A DNA stretch of 64,000 nt from Lonicera japonica (taxonomy: Eukaryota; Streptophyta; Magnoliopsida; Dipsacales; Caprifoliaceae). The translations under genes were made by a program, and so were the position numbers. The first letter of the stretch is position 1. Every line of letters begins with the position of its first letter. The notes beneath the pieces are model-generated. The model saw nothing but the letters and a program-made list of their open reading frames with translations, did not search any database and had not been told where the DNA came from. Of the stretch, positions 49,600 through 62,466 are shown piece by piece. Where the stretch lies: NCBI GenBank assembly GCA_021464415.1, contig CM038467.1:13347411-13411410 (forward strand). Direction: 5' to 3'.

Positions 49600-50990
49600 A
49601 CCTATAACTAAGTGGTTTGCCTAGAGGGTCTTTGTGGATGGGTGAATTTTTCCTGAAACTTTTTATTTCCATGCCAAACAATTGGAACTGGTCCACCTGA
49701 TTACTGACTTGTTCTTTTGGTTGATGTGTTCTGCTCACCTCTATTTACTTTCACATGTAAAAGTGGATATGTTAGTTAGTTTTGATAAAAAAAAAGCAAA
49801 TGTAACATGAAGACAAGATGTGAACAACTTACTAGTAGTTTCTGCCTTGCTGGTGGATTTGTGCTTCCACTGGATTTTTGACACATTTTCTTATTATGAG
49901 TACTTAAACTACAAAGTGTACAAGTAATTTTCACTAATTTTTTCTCAAGCTTATGTGGATTGTCTTTATTTTCATCATTTTTTTTATTTATGTTCTTAGG
50001 CCTGCCAGGTTGTCTGCTATAATTTAGGTGAAAGCATAAGGGTTAATCCAGTTTGTTTTCACAGGTCCCTTCTATTAATTGGGTTCAACAAATTATCATA
50101 TGTTTGTGTGAATGTTTCCCCCATGTAGTACTTACTCATATACTTCTCTGGCTCTTTTGGAAAGTAGTTCAATGCAGAAATTGCATGTGCACATGAAATC
50201 CCAATGAATTCTCACTTCGTACATCCACATGTTTTTTCACATATATCCACTTTCAATTATTCACCATATGGACCAGAGACTTCAAACTGTTGATCACCAT
50301 TCCATTTAAGAGTCCAATTTCTTGACTCAAGCTTACTATCTTCTACAATTTTTTAAATTGCTGGACATAGCAAACCCTCACACTTTTTCATTTTATCCTT
50401 TTTCTTATGAATTCTCTCTATCAAATTGATCATAACTTTCTCATGCACTCTAATGATGGGCTTGTCCCTAGCATCTAATATGTTTACAGTTACGCATTCA
50501 CATATGTTATTAAGTAACATATCTGACTTACGTAGGGTGTTGAAGTGGGACCTACTCCACCTGGCAGTTGGCCTATCACACAGCCAGTCATTTGCACTCT
50601 CCTTGATTGTTTTAATTTCTAGTATAGCAGCCTTAAAGGTGGAAACTTTAGTGGCCGAAGCAACTTTCCACGCCAGATTCTTCAGAGCTACCCCCTTGTG
50701 CTCATCTCTAAAATTTAAATACATATGCCTCATATATAACCTATGTGAGACATTTGGAAACATTTCCTCCAGGGCTGGAACTAATCCCTATTATAAGCAT
50801 TCAAAACAAAACGAATTGTATAAGTGTTGAAATAGAGTAATAAAAAAAAGTACATCATTATCTAAAACATGTAAATTACCTTTTGTTGATTTGAGATGAT
50901 AGAGTATACAAATTGGTTGCCAAACAATAAGTCTTTTTCCAATAGTCCAAATAACCACCTCCAAGAGCTTTTTGTCTACTTCTCCACAAA
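49600..50990 (-). pseudogene. MuDR-type transposase, C-terminal part, inactivated
   Basis: Read on the minus strand: WRWLFGLLEKDL, then NQQK and a donor-like GT at about 50880, an intron, and GLVPALEEMFPNVSHRLYMR with HMYLNFRDEHKG, the conserved MULE catalytic C-terminal region. Next come DMLLNNICE and later a SWIM-type finger (CGC, then CAHA, about 50170-50210). A CCHC knuckle (CTLC..H..C) lies near 49890-49930. Stops interrupt it at about 50353 (just after LCPAI), around 50255, inside the SWIM finger and further on. The N-terminal half is missing. Non-functional. Confidence 0.85.
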
Positions 50991-51205
50991 TGCACTAACA
51001 AATGATAGAGTATATAAACTGGTTCTCACATAATAAATAAATCTTTGTCAACTAATAAATAAATGCACTAACAATCGAAGCAAACCAACAAAAAAGCTTC
51101 ATTAAAAATGAGATACAAACCATATACACCATCAAAAGCAGTACCGTCTAGTATTCTCCAACCTATTTTGTTATTAACCTTAGAACAATCGTCAATCTTT
51201 AATTA

Positions 51206-51278
51206 CAGGGGTGGCCCTGGGGCAGGGCAGGCATGGCGACCGCCCAGGGCCCAAAAGAGACGAGGGGCACCAATTTTT

Positions 51279-51310
<32 letters not shown>

Positions 51311-53009
51311 ATATAAAAATATTAAATAACAAAAATCTCTTTCCAAATATAATTATTTAATAAGGTAAGTTTCTAAGAATACTTCCTAGAATTTATAAAT
51401 GTGGAAGATACATCTAGACTTGGGCTTTTCAATAAATTGCAAGATGTATTTAAATCTCTTGATCTAGATATATTAATCACGCGAGGGACAGGACTATGAT
51501 AACGGTTCCAATATGAAAGGTAAATATCAAGGTCTTCAAAAAATATTGCTTGAAATAAATCTTAGAGCGTTTTACATGCCGTGTGATTCCTATTACCTTA
51601 ATTTAACAATAATTTTAGTTAACTTTAAAATCGTTGTCTATTACACGTTGGGAAAACCATATTGTATATGTTAAATCAATAAAATCTCAAACTTCCTAAA
51701 TAAGAAATGCTTTGCTTAAATTAGCTGAAATTAGTAAAGATACGAAATTGAGTAGGGATGCTAGAAGTTTAGCATTAGGAGAACTTTCTAGTTTTGAATT
51801 TATTTTAACCTTAATAAATTTGTATGATGTTCTGGACAAGATTAACTTGGTTAGTAAAAAATTACAATTTGAAAATATGCATATTAATGTTGTTGTGAAA
51901 TAATTGAATAGACTTGTTTTATATTTTGAAAAATATAGGAAAAATGGATTTACTTGCCATGATTAGTGTTAAAGAAATTACTAATAACATGGAAATTGAG
52001 CTTGTACTTCCTAAAAAGCGTCATACTTGTAGAAAGAGGCATTTTTTATGAAATTTTGAATATTGATAGGGAAGAACAATCAATAGAAGAGCCATTTAGA
52101 ACTGATTACTTTCTTGTTGTAGTGAATATGGCTATTCCTCAATTAAAAGTAGGTAGGTTTGAACAATTGCATTTTTTTCAATCTATGGTTAGATTCTTAT
52201 TTGATGCAGCAAAGTTCGTTTCATTAGATGATGATGAATTAAAAAGATCTTGTACGCATGAATCGTGAAAATGCTTTAAAAGTTTATTATGGTTCTAATG
52301 TTAATGGAAAGTGCTTATGTTCAGAATTACAAATATTGCAATTAATGTTACCAAGTGAATCATATGAAACAAATGAATCATGGACATCCATTAAAATTAT
52401 AGAGTTTGCAAAAGATATGAATATGTTTCTTCATATGATGCTTGCTTATAAACTATTATTGACTTTGCCTATGAATGTAGCACTCGCAGGAAGGAGTTTC
52501 TCCAGATTGAAATTGTTAAAATCTTACTTGTGAACTACCATGAGTCAAGATAAATTGAATGGATTAGCAATTTTATGCATTGAAAATGCATCTCATGAAA
52601 TCTTGACTATGGAGATATAATTGATAATTTTGCTATTAAAAATGCAAGAAAAAGTCATTTTAACTAATTGTTTTAGTTGAAATTTTATTGTTGCTTTTAT
52701 TTTGTATGTTTGTTTTAGCATGTGGTGCCGTTTTCATCTAGAAGTTTTTTGAAAGATGAAAATGCACATGAAGGTTGAAGATGAAACATATAAGTGCTTG
52801 AATTATCATTGTATTAGTTTTGATGGCATGTAAACTTATGCATTTTAATATGAAGCTTATAAGTACTTTGAATTCTTAAATGTATTGTATTTTTGGTGGA
52901 ATATTAAAATTCATTGGTTTTTTTAATATAAAAATTAATATATTTATTTATAAGAGGGCGTCATTTTAGAATTTCGCCCAGGACCTAGAAATGGTTAAGA
53001 CCAGTTCTG
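51206..53009 (+). mobile_element. hAT transposon inserted in the MULE
   Basis: Left end CAGGGGTGGCCCTGG; right end (minus strand) CAGAACTGGTCTTAAC. A perfect 8-bp target duplication, tttaatta, lies at 51198-51205 and 53010-53017. The ends and the coding remnant both indicate the hAT superfamily. It is 1804 bp long, internally deleted, and lacks the 5' half of a transposase. Confidence 0.88.
51640..52680 (+). pseudogene. hAT transposase (ZMYM1/TTF-finger type), 3' part
   Basis: Successive frames (51712-51903, 51966-52268, 52258-52533) read as parts of one protein with frameshifts: SLALGELSSFEF, YDVLDKINLVSKKLQ, then SLDDDELKRSC. The hAT C-terminal dimerisation motif follows as LLLTLPMNVALAGRSFSRLK and LLKSYL (about 52440-52530), and further down MSQDKLNGLA in another frame. 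The N-terminal zinc finger and catalytic core are absent. Inactive. Confidence 0.88.
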
Positions 53010-53356
53010 TTTAATTATAAACCCTAATGTGTGTATTACGAACCCTAATCTCTCAGTTTTTCTCCCAAAGTTGTGTATTAAGAACCCTAAGTATTATTTG
53101 TTATAAAAGGAGGAGTGTATATGTGGAATAGAAATGAATGAGGCAACGTTTTTGTCTCGATGCAACTGAGGGGATATGTTATTTATTGATTTTGCCCATT
53201 CATTCTGCTAATTTATTAACCCCGTTACCAATTTAGGGTAAATTGCAACAAAATTAATATTTCAACATAAAAATTGAAAAAATTTATAGTTAGCATGGCA
53301 CAGTGTAACCGAGTGTATAGTTCCGGTGAGTAAAGTGCAATTAACCCTTTTTAATA

Positions 53357-54850
53357 ATATGGATAGATAACCTATATAATAGTAATGTATATAGAAATTA
53401 AGAATTCAAGCAAATGAACTAGAGTTTTATGTTGTATTCAATTTATTGTATATAATATAATCATTAGGTTTTTGCTGAAGTTACACTTTTAAATAGTACT
53501 CACTAATCCACTCGAACTCAAGTCTTAAGAGTTGTCTTCTTTTAACAAAATTTGGAAATCCTATAATTAATAAATCATAAAATCTAGAAATATGTGATTT
53601 CAAAATCTGATTATTTTTAATTTAGGTGTTCTTTAAAAAAAATGGCAGTATTATTTATACCCCCATACTTGTCACAAACACCCTTTTATGATAAATTTAT
53701 CATCACTAATATCTCCTAAGACCTGCTTAATGAGAGGTGAGTGCAATCACATATACTTGACCCCTATGGAGAGATTTTGTTAGTAATAACTCATTTAACA
53801 TCAAGTAATAAAGTGTTGAATTGTTTTTCAAATAAGATCCGCCTAATGAGATGAGAGTGCGCTCATATAAATTTGTCTCAAATAGAAAAAATGTATTGTT
53901 AAGCACTCGCCTAATTTAAGCAAATAAAATAGAGTGTTTATGACAAATAAAGAGGGTGTTAAAATGTGTTTTTATTTAAATTATGGAGGGGTGTGTGTGT
54001 GATACATTTGGATATGTAAATAACACCGACCTAAAAAATAAAAATAAAATAAAATACAGTAGTATAAGTTGAGTTTAAGTGGAATTCTTATCCATGCATA
54101 TATTTTATTTTGAGAGAAAAAATCTTAATGGTCAATAATGGATGAGAGACATGATTAAAAAGAGATGGATCAAATTCATTACAAAATTCCAACATTTTGA
54201 GTAGATTTTGAAATTATGTAATTTGTGGATTTAAAAATTTGATGAAATTTTAAAACATCAATACTTATTCTAAAAGAACACTTATAAATTACATAAATCA
54301 CGTGATTTGTCAATTATTAGTTAAAAATCATACTAAAAGAATATAGACTGGAATATAAAAAGTTTTCATGGCTTTGATTCATTAATCATAATTAAATTTT
54401 TGCTTGTTGAATAAGTTTGTCATATTTATTTACATAGAATATCATATTTATTTATGTGTTTTGTTAAAATTATAAGAATATTTTTAAAAAATAAAATTCA
54501 AATATATGTCTTTTAGATTTTTTTTAATTGATAGTCATATAAAATTATATATATATATATAATTACTTTTACTAAATTATATAATATAATATATACATAT
54601 ATATATATATATATGTTTATAAATAATTTTAAACGCTTGTGCCTCACACACACACACACACACACACGAGTTTTCAACGAGTGCTAATAACGAGATAATG
54701 AGAACAAAACAAGCGAAGCGTTAATTTGGCGTGAAGATTAAGCCATAAAAAGGTAGGAAAGAATTAAGTAGCAGTAGTTCTAACTTTTTTTGTTTTTATG
54801 CATATAAATAATAGAGTCGCTCAAAAATTGATCGAAAATCCCTCCGCCTC
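53357..54850. other. intergenic before the RING gene
   Basis: AT-rich, with (TA)n near 54547-54560 and 54596-54614 and (CA)n at 54645-54667. No gene or transposon terminus recognised. Confidence 0.45.
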
Positions 54851-54862
54851 TCTTTCTCCCTT

Positions 54863-54950
54863 ACTCTCTCTCTCTCTCTCTCTCTGACTTCCCTTTCGTT
54901 GAGTTCTTCCTACTTCTCCTGCCTTCCTCTTTTCTCTCTCTCTCTCTCTC
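54863..54950 (+). repeat. (CT)n tracts in the probable 5' leader of the RING gene
   Basis: Two (CT)n runs (about 54865-54885 and 54935-54949) in pyrimidine-rich sequence 100-190 bp before the ATG. CT-rich leaders are common in plant genes. Confidence 0.55.
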
Positions 54951-55054
54951 ATATATTTGGGCAATTCAATTCCGATTTTAATTTAATATAATATTTATTT
55001 TGAGAATATAGTTGCAGAGTGTGGCCATTCGTTGGTGTTTCAAAGGAAAGACAA

Positions 55055-58000
55055 ATGAGCTGGAGAAGAGTTGGGAAGTCGTTACAAACCCTAACCGCAC
55101 ACACTTCACTCTTCTGCTTCACGCTCTTGCTCGTTCTCAAGCTCGATCACGTCGTTTCTTACTCTTGGTGGTCAGTCTCTTTTCTTACATATATATACTC
55201 TTTCTTCAATTTCAATTGTTTATTTATGTAGAAAATTAATCATGGATATATGTTTTTATTATTCCTAAAAATATAACGTTGTTCTTTCAGTGTGATTTGT
55301 GTTTTACGTGATAAATCATTTGGTTTTCTATTTCGATCAAATTGGTGGTTACTTGAAGTGTTTTAGAGTGTTATCCACTTGCTTTGAAAATTTTGATATG
55401 ATTTATGGGTTCCATTTGAATTAGTGTGGAGAAAATTGAAATAGATCGAACGGTTCCAGGTTTGTTCTGAATATTAATTTTATGGACTTTTAGTTTAATG
55501 TTTCAATTCTACCTATGTGAGGTTGGTTATCTTGGAGTATAGATGCATGGGGTTCTGAATAACACCAGAAGGAGATTATCTGTACAAATGAGAGCTCCGT
55601 GCTCAAATACTACTGCGTGAAGGTCTACAATGGATATGAAGATCCTACAACTGAGAAGTTGAGTCCAATGCCAATTCGGTATTAGTCTCTGTAGTTATCA
55701 TATTTGTATGATTTCTATTCTCTCGAGGGTTTCGACTCGTCTGTATGCCCCATGTTCTTGCTAGTTTAGTTCTACTTACTTCCCATAGCCATACCTTGTC
55801 AAACGTCTTATAATTCGGTCATTTGTTCTGTTTCATAATGAGCAAACTGCAGTTGGCTTCTATTTTGCTTGGATCATGCTGATGCTTCCTTTTGTTTGCA
55901 ACATTGATCAAGTTAAAAGAAGTCTGTCAAAGAAAATTCTCCCCTAATAAGTTTCTTAAAAACAGCAAATTAACAAATATTTCATACCACCGAGTGATTT
56001 GAATGCTCAATCCAATGACAATCTGGCCTTTCAGCAATCAGCATATCTTTTACGTAATTATATTTTATATATTATGTTAGTTGTAATGTTATTCAATTGA
56101 ATGTGAAAATGTGACATGCAGGACCATTTTCTTCCCAATTTGGTTGTTTCACACAGTTGTTGCCCGGGGAAGATTCTCGTTACCTGCTCCAGCTGTTCCC
56201 TATAACCGTCATGTATGCATTCTGCCTCTCAATATTTTTCTGGAATAATTTTGATAGTACAAATTATAATGTTGATCCAGTGGATTTTCCTTACTTGAAT
56301 ATGATTCCTGAAAGTTTCAAGTTTATTTTCTGTCCTAGTGGGCCCCATGCCATGCAGTAGTCGCAACACCACTGCTTATTGCATTTGAGCTACTTCTCTG
56401 TATATATCTCGAGAGCAAACATGGTACGAAAGCAACACTTGTCTATAGTACCCAGAGCCCGAAATAGATAACTTTCCACTGTTCTAATATTTTTGGTTTT
56501 CTGTATTATTTCTATTGTGTTTGTGTGCAGAAACTTGATTTTATACATGTAAGAAATTTTCCCTTCTTGTGTGCTGTTGATTTGCCAGGTTTTTAATAGC
56601 TTATTAATCTTTTTATGTTTTGTTCAGCCAACCATTTTGCTGTTGTGAACTTGAAGATTGTCTTTCTTCCCCTGTTGGCATTCGAAATAATTATCCTGGT
56701 TGACAATTTCAGGTACTTTTCTTTTTTTATCCACAAGAACAAATTATTGTAAATAAATTGAGAGTTGACACGTGCCACCATTTCTTTTTAAAGTTGGAAT
56801 GTGGTTTTATGAAATCAAGAAGTCCTGATTTGCATTAAAATTTGTTGCCTAAAAGTTCTTATGTCAGTTGATTAAATTAGTCATTCAACACTTAGAACAT
56901 TTATATTCTATCATATGCAGAATGTGCAAGGCTTTGCTGCCAGGAGATGACGAAAACATGAGTGATGAAGCAATATGGGAGACACTTCCTGTAAGTTCAT
57001 CATATTGGTACATTTTATGTTTAATTTATGAGAAGGCCGTACTTTATATTTATAACGGTCTAATGTGACATGAAGTCTCCTGATCACAAGTAGCTTCTTT
57101 CTGCTTTCCGTAATTTTAGCTGGAATAAATTATTTAGAGATGAGCTGTACTTGGTGCTCCTGTAATGAGACTGTTTCTTCTCTCTTGCGCAATATTCTTT
57201 TACAGAGCCTGATCGGTAGAGTGATTATGAGGTTGAGCAATATTTTTTACGGAGCAATATTCTTTCAGGGGTCTCTTTGTATTCCGTTCCATGTCAAATC
57301 CTAGGCCTTCCTTCTGACTGGCGAGGCGAGTTTATGATTAATTAAAACTAAAAAAAAAATAAAAAAATCATGATCTGCAGATGCATATAAAGCGAGGCTT
57401 TCTCTTTCAAAAATACTTTATTCACTGTCCAGTAGGAAGTGGGTGTCGACCCGTATTTCCTTCTTTTCCAATCTTCTTTTGAACAATTTGGCCATATATT
57501 ATATTTTTGGAAAATGATATCCTTCCACTATGGGAAGAGGACACACTTTAAGAGCGAAGTTTTCAATCCAGGGTATCCTTTCCCTCGTCTTGCCTGGGCT
57601 TGGCTTTCAGACTGTCTAACTTGTTGGTTTTCTAGCCGATACTTTTTAATGCAAATCTTTTAGAGGATAATATTTTATTTCTTAGATCATATTAAAAACA
57701 GAAAAATACATGTATCCCAATATTACCGGGGAAAGAATGTGCATGTTATTGTGTTGCTAGTTTCATCAGTATTCCCGTTTCTGCCCTTGATTGCAAGGAA
57801 TGGCTTTTTGATGAAGGATCATCTGAAGGGCATTACCAAGGCCAACTAGGTTGGTTGGTTCTGGTTAACTGGACCACCAATGAACTTGCCGTTTCCATCT
57901 TTAGTTGTGGATGTTTTATTTAATTTATTATGTTTTGGTTCTTTTTTTTTTTTTAATCTGTATCTGTTCATTAAATTATAGGGAACACCTAAGCATGACT

Positions 58001-61000
58001 ACTCATTTACTGTCATAGGCTTCCAAATATCAGTTTGTACTAAAAATTGCACTTTTTTGGTTCTGTATACTTAAATTTTGTTAACTTTGTAGGGGTGCAT
58101 AAATTGCAGTGATCAGATAGCATCATTACCCTTATTGGATCACTTAACCTAAGGGTTCTGTAACTCGGTGAATCTGATTGTATTTATCTGCCATTGTTCA
58201 TTTAATACATGGTTCCTCGCCCCTTAAGAGCAGGCATATTCCCTTAATTTTCGTCTTTCATTAATTTTATTCAATAAGAGTTGAAGAACGTATGTCTCTG
58301 GTTTTCAAGTTCTATGTTTTCTATTCCTTATGCTGCTTTTGTTTGGGGTCAATCATTTTTATCATATAAATTGTTTGTAGTTTGAGGCTCTTGAATATTG
58401 GTTGATGTTACCATCTTGAATAGATTCGTATCATTGGTTTAACGAAACTTCAAGATTCAGTTTCATATATTTTGGTTTTTGTTCTAAATATACTAAAATT
58501 TTATGAAGATGAACATTACTGAATGACAATGTCTTGTTTTCAGCACTTCTGGGTGGCTATTTCAATGGTCTTCTTTGTTGCTGCTACAGTGTTCACCCTC
58601 CTAAAGCTGTGTGGTATTTCTCTGTCCCCCATTTTTTTTTCTTTACAGTTTAATCTGCCCATATGAATGTATAGCTCATTTTTCCATGTTCTAGTTTTTC
58701 CAACAGCTAATGTACATTTGTAACATCATTTTGGGTCGTGAGACAAAACACACCAACAAGAATATTTTTGACCTGCACTTATGAGGGCTTTTGAAGGGAT
58801 TAGAAAACATTTGCTCCAGTAGACTTGCAATCTGAAAAGAACTTCAGCCCTAGAGTACCGCTGATAGAAATTAACTACTATACTTTTGTTATGCATTTAG
58901 ATTTCCAACTGTACTTTTTGCTGATTAAGGCAGCTCTATCTATACTCTTCATTTCTAGACATACTCATGAAGGACCTTTCACATGGACTGCTACCCCAGC
59001 ACATTTTGGAGCCCTCATATGCTTCTCTTTCTGTTATTGATCTCAACTTCAAAAAATATGGGTTCATAACCTAATTGTGTGGTAATGCTATTAAGGAAGT
59101 ATATTTCACATTGGTTTCTAATTACTGTTGTTAAATACTGCAGGGGATGTGGGTGCTTTAGGCTGGTGGGATTTGTTCATAAATTATTGGTACTGTTCTT
59201 AGCTTTTAATGTCATCAGTCTTGAACTTTTTTGCCTTACGCTTCTATTTTCTGTGTTTTTTGAACCGGAGTATGTTCGGATATGTTTTTCTTATACAGTA
59301 TCGCAGAGTGCTTTGCGTTTCTTGTTTGTACAAGGTGGTTTAATCCAGCAATTCATAGAAACTCTCGTGCAAGAGAACCCAGCTCATCTTCAACGGGGGT
59401 TAGATATCTTGACTGGAACAGTGGCTTAGTAGTTTCTCCAGAAGATGAGTCTGAAGATAGAATGTGTAATTTGCAAGACATCGGTGGCCATATCATGAAA
59501 GTTCCTATTATTGGTTTCCAAGTTCTCCTTTGTATGCGCTTGGAGGTATGTTAAAATGTATTGGTCATCATAATTGGATGAGACATTATAATTCCCCCCC
59601 ATTTCATAAGATTTGCCCCCTGGATGCGGGGAATCCAAGTATTACATAAAAACAGTAGGCTCAAGGCAAAGGATCAAGCTAAAAAATTTAGACATTGCAC
59701 CCTATGTTTACATAATTCTTTGAGATTCCCTGCATGCAGGGGGGGAAAAGTATAATGATTATGAAAACAAGGGAAGTCTAATTTCGCATTAAGAACAGGG
59801 GCCAAGTAAAAAAAAAACCCTTGTGAATTCTGTGCTCTCTAGTCAACGAATACATTAGTGGTTTTGAGTTTCAGGGTACCCCTGCTGGTGCCAGACATAT
59901 CCCTATTCCGGTTCTCTTCTCTCCTCTTTTCGTATTGCAAGGAGCTGGAGTCCTGTTTGCTGCATCTAGGTTGGTGGAGAAAATTATTCTATTACTATGT
60001 AGCGGAGCTAACACAGGAAGATATTTAACATTTTCTCCAATAGCTTGCGACTGCCTTGGTTTCTTGCACCATGGCTCCAGGTAATGTCAAAATACATGCC
60101 ATCAGAACAAAGTTACTAAATCAGTTCGGCTTTTAGTGTGTTCAGAGTGTAATCCTGAATTGCTTGCTATTCTTTCTAACGATTTCTACGAGCAGGTTAC
60201 TTGGTTGGTGGTCCATTGATGAAGGAAGCAGAGAAGAACAGGCCCGACTTTTCCATGATGCAGCCGCTGGGTAAGTATTTTCTTTTATCTTTGCTATAGT
60301 TCTAATTAGTGTGCAGGTTTCTAGATGATTCCTAATTTCCTATGTGCATTTGTGAAGGGGCCTAGACAAACTAAAATATTTGCGAACATTCGAAGCACAA
60401 ATATTTGTTTTTAGTTATCAACTGGATATAATTCCATTTTAGTTTCAAGTAGAAAAGGCTGGAAATCTCAACTGCAGAAGGCCTTGCTTAATTATTTGGT
60501 CGAGCCCTTTGAATTTTTCCCCACACCATAAGGAAAAAGAGGAAGCAGCTAAATATAATCGGATTGTCATTATCTCCTGGTATCTGTCATCCGCTTGAAG
60601 TATTGTATTTCAGATTCTTGAAAATTTTTAATATGAAAACATGCATGAAAGAATTGAGTGCCTTGTGCCTGTATTAGATCTTTGGGTTAATGAATATGGA
60701 AGTGGTTTCACCTGTAGCTCTCCTTCATGATATATTTAAGAAAAACAAAACAATTCATTTCTTTGCAGTTATAACACCTTTTGTGGTTATCCACCTGAAA
60801 TAGTGAAGAAAATGCCTAAAAAGGATCTTGCTGAGGAGGTAATCATATTCTCATAGTTCTTTTTGTGCATTTGTCTTTATCAATTCCATATTTATAATTG
60901 GGTGTTATTTTCACCAAAGTAATTTCATCTTATTAAACGGGCACAAGGTACTTTCTTCTCATGTTCATTAATTTTAATTTGTTTTCCTTGTATTTTAGAT

Positions 61001-62466
61001 TTGGAGACTTCAAGCAGCTCTCGGTGAGCAAACGGAAATCACAAAATTCAGCCAGCAGGAATGTGAAAGACTTCAAAATGTAATCTTCCTAGTCTTAAGG
61101 TTTAGAAGTAGTGTGTGAAGAAGGTAGCTGAATGTGGTAATTTCAATGTTGTGATAAGTTATCCTGCATAATCTCAATACTTATGCAATTGTTTCTTTAA
61201 TTGTTACTCCCTCCATCACAAATTAAGACGTTTCGACTTTCACATTGTTTAATAAAACTAATTTCTATGTAATCAATGGTCCAAAATAAAACTTTTCAGC
61301 AATACTGAGATTTGGTCATTTGATTATATCCCAAAAAGGAAAGATGACTTAATGTGGGATGTCCTAAAAAGGAATAGAGATCTCTACCAAAACACTGGGT
61401 ACAGCTCAAAAACTCAATAAATTAAAGAACATATTCAAGAAGAAAAGAGAAAAGGAGTAAAAGAAAAGAAACAATTCCAAGCTCTTGATGAGAAATGTTT
61501 TATGAGCAAAAATTTGCCAAGTATTTCTCACCATTTTATTTCTTACCTAGTGGAGAAATGTTTCACCCAGAACCGAATGGACGTCAGCATCCTTCGTTTA
61601 TCGTACTGTTGTCCTAAAATCTCTGGATTTTTCTTTAGTGCCCCAAATTCTTGAATTTTCCGTACCACAATAGCATTGAGTTTTAATACCCTTGCTACAC
61701 CAATATGATCTCGCCACTATATGTCCTAGCATTTGGTAATGTACTCTCTTTATTTCACCTCTGTATGTTGCTGCTATTTTGCAAGGTTTAAAATTACCGA
61801 TTCTTCTTCTTCTTCTTCTTCTTTTCCCTAAATAAAAATGGTCTATAGTAGAGTAGGTCTTTGCTCTAAGAGTTGATGACACTGATGCACTGGACAGGAA
61901 AAAGTTCTGTGTAGGGTTTGCTTTGAGGGGGAGATCAGTATAGTCCTCCTTCCATGCAGGCATCGCGTCCTTTGCAGGTACTTTCTATCTATTTATGATG
62001 TGTTTAATAAAAAAAAAAAAACAGAAGATAAAAAATACTTGGGAAATGATTAAAAACACTACTAGATTTATGAAATAAGGAAAAAGAGATCACTGATTTG
62101 GTGACGTGCTGGTACATTTTCATGGAGCCCAAATCTTTGGGGTTGAGTAAGAACAATTTTCCACCATAAAAAAGAAGATAGAGAACAAGTCACCAAATCA
62201 CTTCTCTTTTTCCAGCTCCTCATAAATTTAGTTTTCAATCATTTTCCAACGGTTTTTATTTTAATCAAACGGACCCTTGTAACGTAATGGATTTTTCGCA
62301 TTTCCACAGTAAAATTTACCAATTACCATCCCCCTACCTTCATTTACTCTCCCTCTGCCATATTGGTTACTCTGTTATTTGATGCAGTGCCTGCTGCAGT
62401 AAGTGTAAGAAATGCCCTATTTGCCGCGTCTGCATAGAAGAGCGCTTACCGGTTTATGATGTATAA
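55055..62466 (+). CDS. TMEM185-like multi-pass membrane protein with C-terminal RING finger
   Basis: Probable membrane-bound E3 ubiquitin ligase of the plant 'transmembrane Fragile-X-F-associated' family. Fourteen exons: 55055-55170, 56122-56212, 56339-56423, 56628-56712, 56921-56990, 58544-58613, 59144-59189, 59299-59545, 59875-60080, 60196-60270, 60769-60838, 60999-61079, 61898-61977, 62388-62466. All introns are GT..AG, all phases agree, and the product is 466 aa. Hydrophobic segments lie at about 17-31, 40-51, 75-95, 100-123, 150-170 and 180-200, then near 255-270 and 290-315. A conserved cytosolic block includes HHGSRLLGWWSIDEGSREEQ and KKMPKKDLAEE. The RING ligands are C419, C422, C434, H436, C440, C443, C450 and C453 (C3HC4). 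The start MSWRRVGKSLQTL fits the family. The family is known from motif memory; substrates and the site of action are unknown to me. Confidence 0.93.
61996..62276. mobile_element. MITE in the last intron of the RING gene
   Basis: The right end (minus strand) GGGTCCGTTTGATTAAAATA and the left end TGATGTGTTTAATAAAAAAA are inverted repeats. The inner arms pair over about 60 bp: GAGATCACTGATTTGGTGAC at 62087-62106 matches the complement of 62189-62207 with few changes. TTA precedes the left end and TTG follows the right. Same family as 38439-38715. Confidence 0.65.

Larger units (their letters stand above)
48436..53347. mobile_element. MULE with long TIRs, transposase relic and GRF-finger ORF, split by hAT
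   Basis: Left TIR 48436-48610 and right TIR about 53165-53347 begin GGGTTAATTGTACTTTACCC and GGGTTAATTGCACTTTACTC. They share the inner block TTAATTTTGTTGCAATTTAC exactly. The 9-bp flanks tgtttaata (48427-48435) and tttttaata (53348-53356) match at eight positions. Without the hAT insertion at 51206-53009 and its 8-bp duplication the element would be about 3.1 kb, too short for a full MuDR transposase gene, so it has already lost DNA. Confidence 0.88.

Noticed and set aside
61204..61270. CTCCCTCCATCACAAATTAAG, Stowaway-like end in a RING gene intron
   Set aside because: Only one end is recognisable; I found no inverted partner or TA target duplication within the intron.
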